Under the pieces are notes generated by a model. It ran no database searches and was not told the origin of the DNA. It worked only from the letters and a program-made list of their open reading frames with translations. Below are positions 61,706 through 64,000 of a DNA stretch of 64,000 nt, in pieces; positions within the stretch are counted from its first letter, which is position 1; each line of letters begins with the position of its first letter. Position numbers and translations under genes: made by a program. The DNA lies in contig CAWJTN010000001.1 in the NCBI GenBank assembly GCA_963845895.1, forward strand, positions 1,054,001 to 1,118,000, in the 5' to 3' direction. Source of the DNA: CAWJTN01 sp963845895. Lineage in GTDB: Bacteria > Patescibacteriota > Microgenomatia > UBA1406 > GWC2-37-13.

Positions 61706-62398
61706 ATGCTAACAATAATCTGTGGTGAGGATATAGTTACCTCAAGAAATTATTTCACTTCCATAAAAAATCAGTATAGCTTAAAAGGATATGAGATAAA
61801 TAATATAACCCATCAGGATATTGATAAATTACTCATGTGGCTTGGAGAATCTGTTTCTCTTTTTTCTCAAAAAAAACTATTCTCGGCTGAAAATTTAAAT
61901 AAATATCTTAAAAAAAAAGCAGATGCTCAAGGAAATAAAATACTGGAAGAATTAAAAAAAATTGAAAAGAGTAAAGCGGTCGAACTAATTGTCTGGGAAG
62001 GTATAGCTCAAAGAGAGCTCAAACTGGTTAAAACAGGAAAAGTTAAGGAATTTAAGCCAAGTCAAACTATTTTCAAATTGCTCGATTCTTTATACCCTGG
62101 AAACAAAACCTCATTTGTTACCCAGCTAAATAATTTAAATAATGTTGAAGATACTTTTATTTTCATTATGCTCACAAAGCATGTCAGAAACTTAATTTTA
62201 GTTAAGGAGGGAGAGATTCCTCAGAGAATGCAGTCCTGGCAAATCTATAAACTAAAAAGTCAACTAAAATATTGGAAGATTGATAATCTTATAAATTTCT
62301 ATGAAGCTTTGTTCAAGATTGAGATGGGTTCAAAAACAAGTTCGAGTCCTTACTCAATAAAAGAGTCACTTGAAATTTTAGCCTGTCATTTTTTATAA
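61706..62398 (+). CDS. holA: DNA polymerase III delta (HolA)-like protein, short
   Basis: A 230-residue protein resembling clamp-loader delta: IICGEDIVTSRNYFTSI at the start, LFSQKKLFSAENL, then the helical C-terminal region (FIFIMLTKHVRNLILVKEG, WQIYKLKSQLKYWKIDNLIN, YSIKESLEILACHFL) typical of HolA domain III. It is about 100 residues shorter than usual and the call rests on pattern rather than strong motifs. With dnaX and holB, all clamp-loader parts are in this window. Confidence 0.7.
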   Translation: MLTIICGEDIVTSRNYFTSIKNQYSLKGYEINNITHQDIDKLLMWLGESVSLFSQKKLFSAENLNKYLKKKADAQGNKILEELKKIEKSKAVELIVWEGIAQRELKLVKTGKVKEFKPSQTIFKLLDSLYPGNKTSFVTQLNNLNNVEDTFIFIMLTKHVRNLILVKEGEIPQRMQSWQIYKLKSQLKYWKIDNLINFYEALFKIEMGSKTSSSPYSIKESLEILACHFL

Positions 62399-62408
62399 TA
62401 AAAAATCT

Positions 62409-63809
62409 ATGAAAATTAATCCATCCATTTTCAAAGCATACGATATTAGAGGTATTTATCCTCAGGATATAAATGAGGAAAATATAAAGCAAATTGTCAA
62501 GGGAATCTATACTTTTTTTGTTCGAAGTCTAAAAAAGAAAAATATTACCATTGGGCTAGGCAGAGACATGAGAGTTTCTGGCCCATCTCTTTTTAAAATT
62601 GCCAAAAAAACACTGCTTGAATTAGGCGCTAATGTCAGCGATATCGGCTTGGTTTCAACACCTACATTCTATTTTTCAATTCTCCATTACGGTTTGGATA
62701 CAGGTATACAGATCAGCGCTTCTCATAATCCTAAAGAATATAATGGGCTGAAATTTGTTAAAAGAGATGGAAAAAAGTTAATCAAGATAGGCGCCAGTAC
62801 TGGAATGAACGAAGTTAAAAATATAGTTACTAGTGAGGATTTTATTGAAGGAGAAAAGAAAGGAGAGGTGATAGTGATAAAGTATCCAGAAAAAGCAGAG
62901 GTGGATTTTGCCTTTAAAGAATTGAATTATCCAAAAATAAAAAAATTTAAAGTTGTTGCCGATCCTGCCAACGCAATGGGAATTATTTTTCTCAAAGAAC
63001 TCTTTAAAAGACTTCCTTGTGAATTGATAGAAATGAACTTTAAATTAGATGGTACTTTTCCGGTTCACCAACCAGATCCGCTTGATTTTAAAAATTTAGT
63101 TCAACTGGAAAAAAAAGTTGTTGAGACTGACGCGGATTTAGGTATAGCACCTGATGGAGATGGTGATAGAGTATTTTTTATAAATGAAAAGGGAAAAGTA
63201 ATCAAGGCAAGTCTAGTGACATCAATACTTGTAAAAGACATTTTAAAAAACAACCCTGGAGAAAAAATTCTAATTGATGTCCGTTACACCGGTAATATCT
63301 CAAATATTACTAAAAAGTACGGTGGAATTCCTCTCATAGGTAAGGTTGGTCATGCTTTAATAACAGAGCGGATGATAAAAGATGACGTAATATTTTCAGG
63401 TGAATCCTCGGGCCATTATTTTTATAGAGATACTGGATATGCTGAAAATTCTGTTATAACCATATTAAGATTACTACAGATTATGAGTAGGGAAATGAAA
63501 CCAGTATCCGAATTGGTAGAACAAGTTGAAACATCTTTTGAATCAGGGGAATATAATTTTATTCTAGATCCGAAAGTTACATCGAAAGATATTTTTACTT
63601 TAATATTAAGCGATTATAAAAATGGCAAAGTGACGCTGTTGGATGGAGTTGCCGTTGACTATCCGTCTTGGAGATTCAGCATAAGAGCCTCAAATACGGA
63701 ACCCTTGATAAGACTAAATGTTGAAGGTAAGAATGCACAGATTGTTATCTCCAAATTAAAAGAGATTAAACAAAAGATAATCGCTATTGGAGCAAAACTA
63801 AAAGAATAA
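62409..63809 (+). CDS. manB: Phosphomannomutase/phosphoglucomutase
   Basis: A 466-residue alpha-D-phosphohexomutase. Start SIFKAYDIRGIYPQDI, phosphoserine loop ISASHNPKEYNGLKFV (residues about 97-112), metal loop IAPDGDGDRVFF (about 246-257), sugar loop GESSGHYFYRD, phosphate-binding RASNTEPLIRLNVE. Provides mannose-1-phosphate or glucose-1-phosphate for nucleotide sugars; GalU at 31617 would use the latter. Confidence 0.95.
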   Translation: MKINPSIFKAYDIRGIYPQDINEENIKQIVKGIYTFFVRSLKKKNITIGLGRDMRVSGPSLFKIAKKTLLELGANVSDIGLVSTPTFYFSILHYGLDTGIQISASHNPKEYNGLKFVKRDGKKLIKIGASTGMNEVKNIVTSEDFIEGEKKGEVIVIKYPEKAEVDFAFKELNYPKIKKFKVVADPANAMGIIFLKELFKRLPCELIEMNFKLDGTFPVHQPDPLDFKNLVQLEKKVVETDADLGIAPDGDGDRVFFINEKGKVIKASLVTSILVKDILKNNPGEKILIDVRYTGNISNITKKYGGIPLIGKVGHALITERMIKDDVIFSGESSGHYFYRDTGYAENSVITILRLLQIMSREMKPVSELVEQVETSFESGEYNFILDPKVTSKDIFTLILSDYKNGKVTLLDGVAVDYPSWRFSIRASNTEPLIRLNVEGKNAQIVISKLKEIKQKIIAIGAKLKE

Positions 63810-63810
63810 C

Positions 63811-63844
63811 ATTCCATTTAAACATTATAATGTTATAATGGAAT
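63811..63844. terminator. Palindromic hairpin after the phosphohexomutase gene
   Basis: ATTCCATT ... AATGGAAT enclose the perfect 14-bp palindrome AACATTATAATGTT. Little T follows, so it may be a weak terminator or a regulatory palindrome for the gene at 63897. Confidence 0.5.
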
Positions 63845-63858
63845 AAAATTGTAGTTAA

Positions 63859-63887
63859 TTGCAAACACTCGCTTGTTCTTCTATAAT
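63859..63887 (+). promoter_or_regulatory. Promoter of the last, partial gene
   Basis: TTGCAA (63859-63864), 17-nt spacer, TATAAT (63882-63887), then only 9 nt to the ATG. A clear sigma-70-type promoter giving a very short or absent leader. Confidence 0.7.
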
Positions 63888-63896
63888 TGCATTGAT

Positions 63897-64000
63897 ATGG
63901 ATGAAAATTCGAAAACTTCAGTTAAAGCGCTTATGTTGTCAGACTTCACCAAAGCCTTAACCCAAAATCTTAAATCTTTAAAAAAAAGAGCCCGAGTTGA
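63897..64000 (+). CDS. N-terminal fragment of an unidentified protein
   Basis: Thirty-four codons are visible before the window ends (MDENSKTSVKALMLSDFTKA, then a Lys/Arg-rich stretch). The segment is charged and helical, compatible with a cytoplasmic protein. No family can be assigned. The start is supported by the consensus promoter just upstream. Confidence 0.55.
   Translation, partial: MDENSKTSVKALMLSDFTKALTQNLKSLKKRARV

Overview
The window looks like chromosome from a Candidate Phyla Radiation (Patescibacteria) bacterium, most likely in or near Microgenomates. The DNA is AT-rich and genes are tightly packed with 1-8 nt overlaps. Many genes encode short or trimmed family members: a 151-residue EF-Ts, a proline-tRNA ligase without the editing insert, a YbeY without its zinc motif. 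TGA is used as an ordinary stop. The 16S rRNA differs from the universal primers at the 515 and 806 sites. The pilus locus has no secretin gene in view. The phylum call is inference; no database was searched.

Layout. 1-8.2 kb: C-terminal processing protease, rpsF-ssb-rpsR, a membrane glycosyltransferase, a SIMPL protein, a Mur-type ligase and cysS. 8.28-17.6 kb: an accessory stretch holding a TrpR-like regulator bracketed by two mirror-image palindromes, a radical SAM/SPASM protein, a GC-rich segment with pseudoknot-capable repeats, small unknown genes, a NUMOD3/DUF559 endonuclease with a displaced start, a secreted HAF-repeat protein, a DUF4352 protein, and a HTH protein plus large serine recombinase whose 3' end runs into tRNA-Pro. 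17.7-35.9 kb: housekeeping genes (RNase J, recR, prs, dnaX-ybaB, ybeY, rpsU, proS, rpsB-tsf-frr-rseP, galU, tmk) ending in a membrane-anchored double-AAA+ ATPase. 35.9-40.0 kb: three tandem ATP-grasp ligases and a thioredoxin reductase. 40-46.5 kb: tRNA-Val, tRNA-Ile, a metal-transport operon (soluble MgtE-N/CBS protein, NRAMP, SAM-hydrolase-like protein), then a solitary 16S rRNA gene with its own promoter, boxA and processing stalk. 46.5-60.1 kb: MreB-like protein, O-antigen-ligase-like protein, and a divergent type IV pilus locus (pilB-pilT-pilC-pilin leftward; holB, five pseudopilins, pilM-pilN-pilO rightward). 60.1-64 kb: rpsP, rnc, nusB, rpmF, holA-like gene, phosphomannomutase and the start of one more gene.

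How it fits together: the core genes serve translation, rRNA maturation (RNase III, NusB, YbeY and the boxA/stalk of the 16S gene), replication (clamp-loader subunits from dnaX, holB and holA) and a surface programme (pilus, cysteine-rich pilins, glycan polymerase, sugar nucleotide enzymes). Many genes appear to be transcribed from a TATAAT box only 6-12 nt before the start codon, so leaderless messages may be common. The genome also carries several families of small palindromes, some inserted in frame inside coding sequences.
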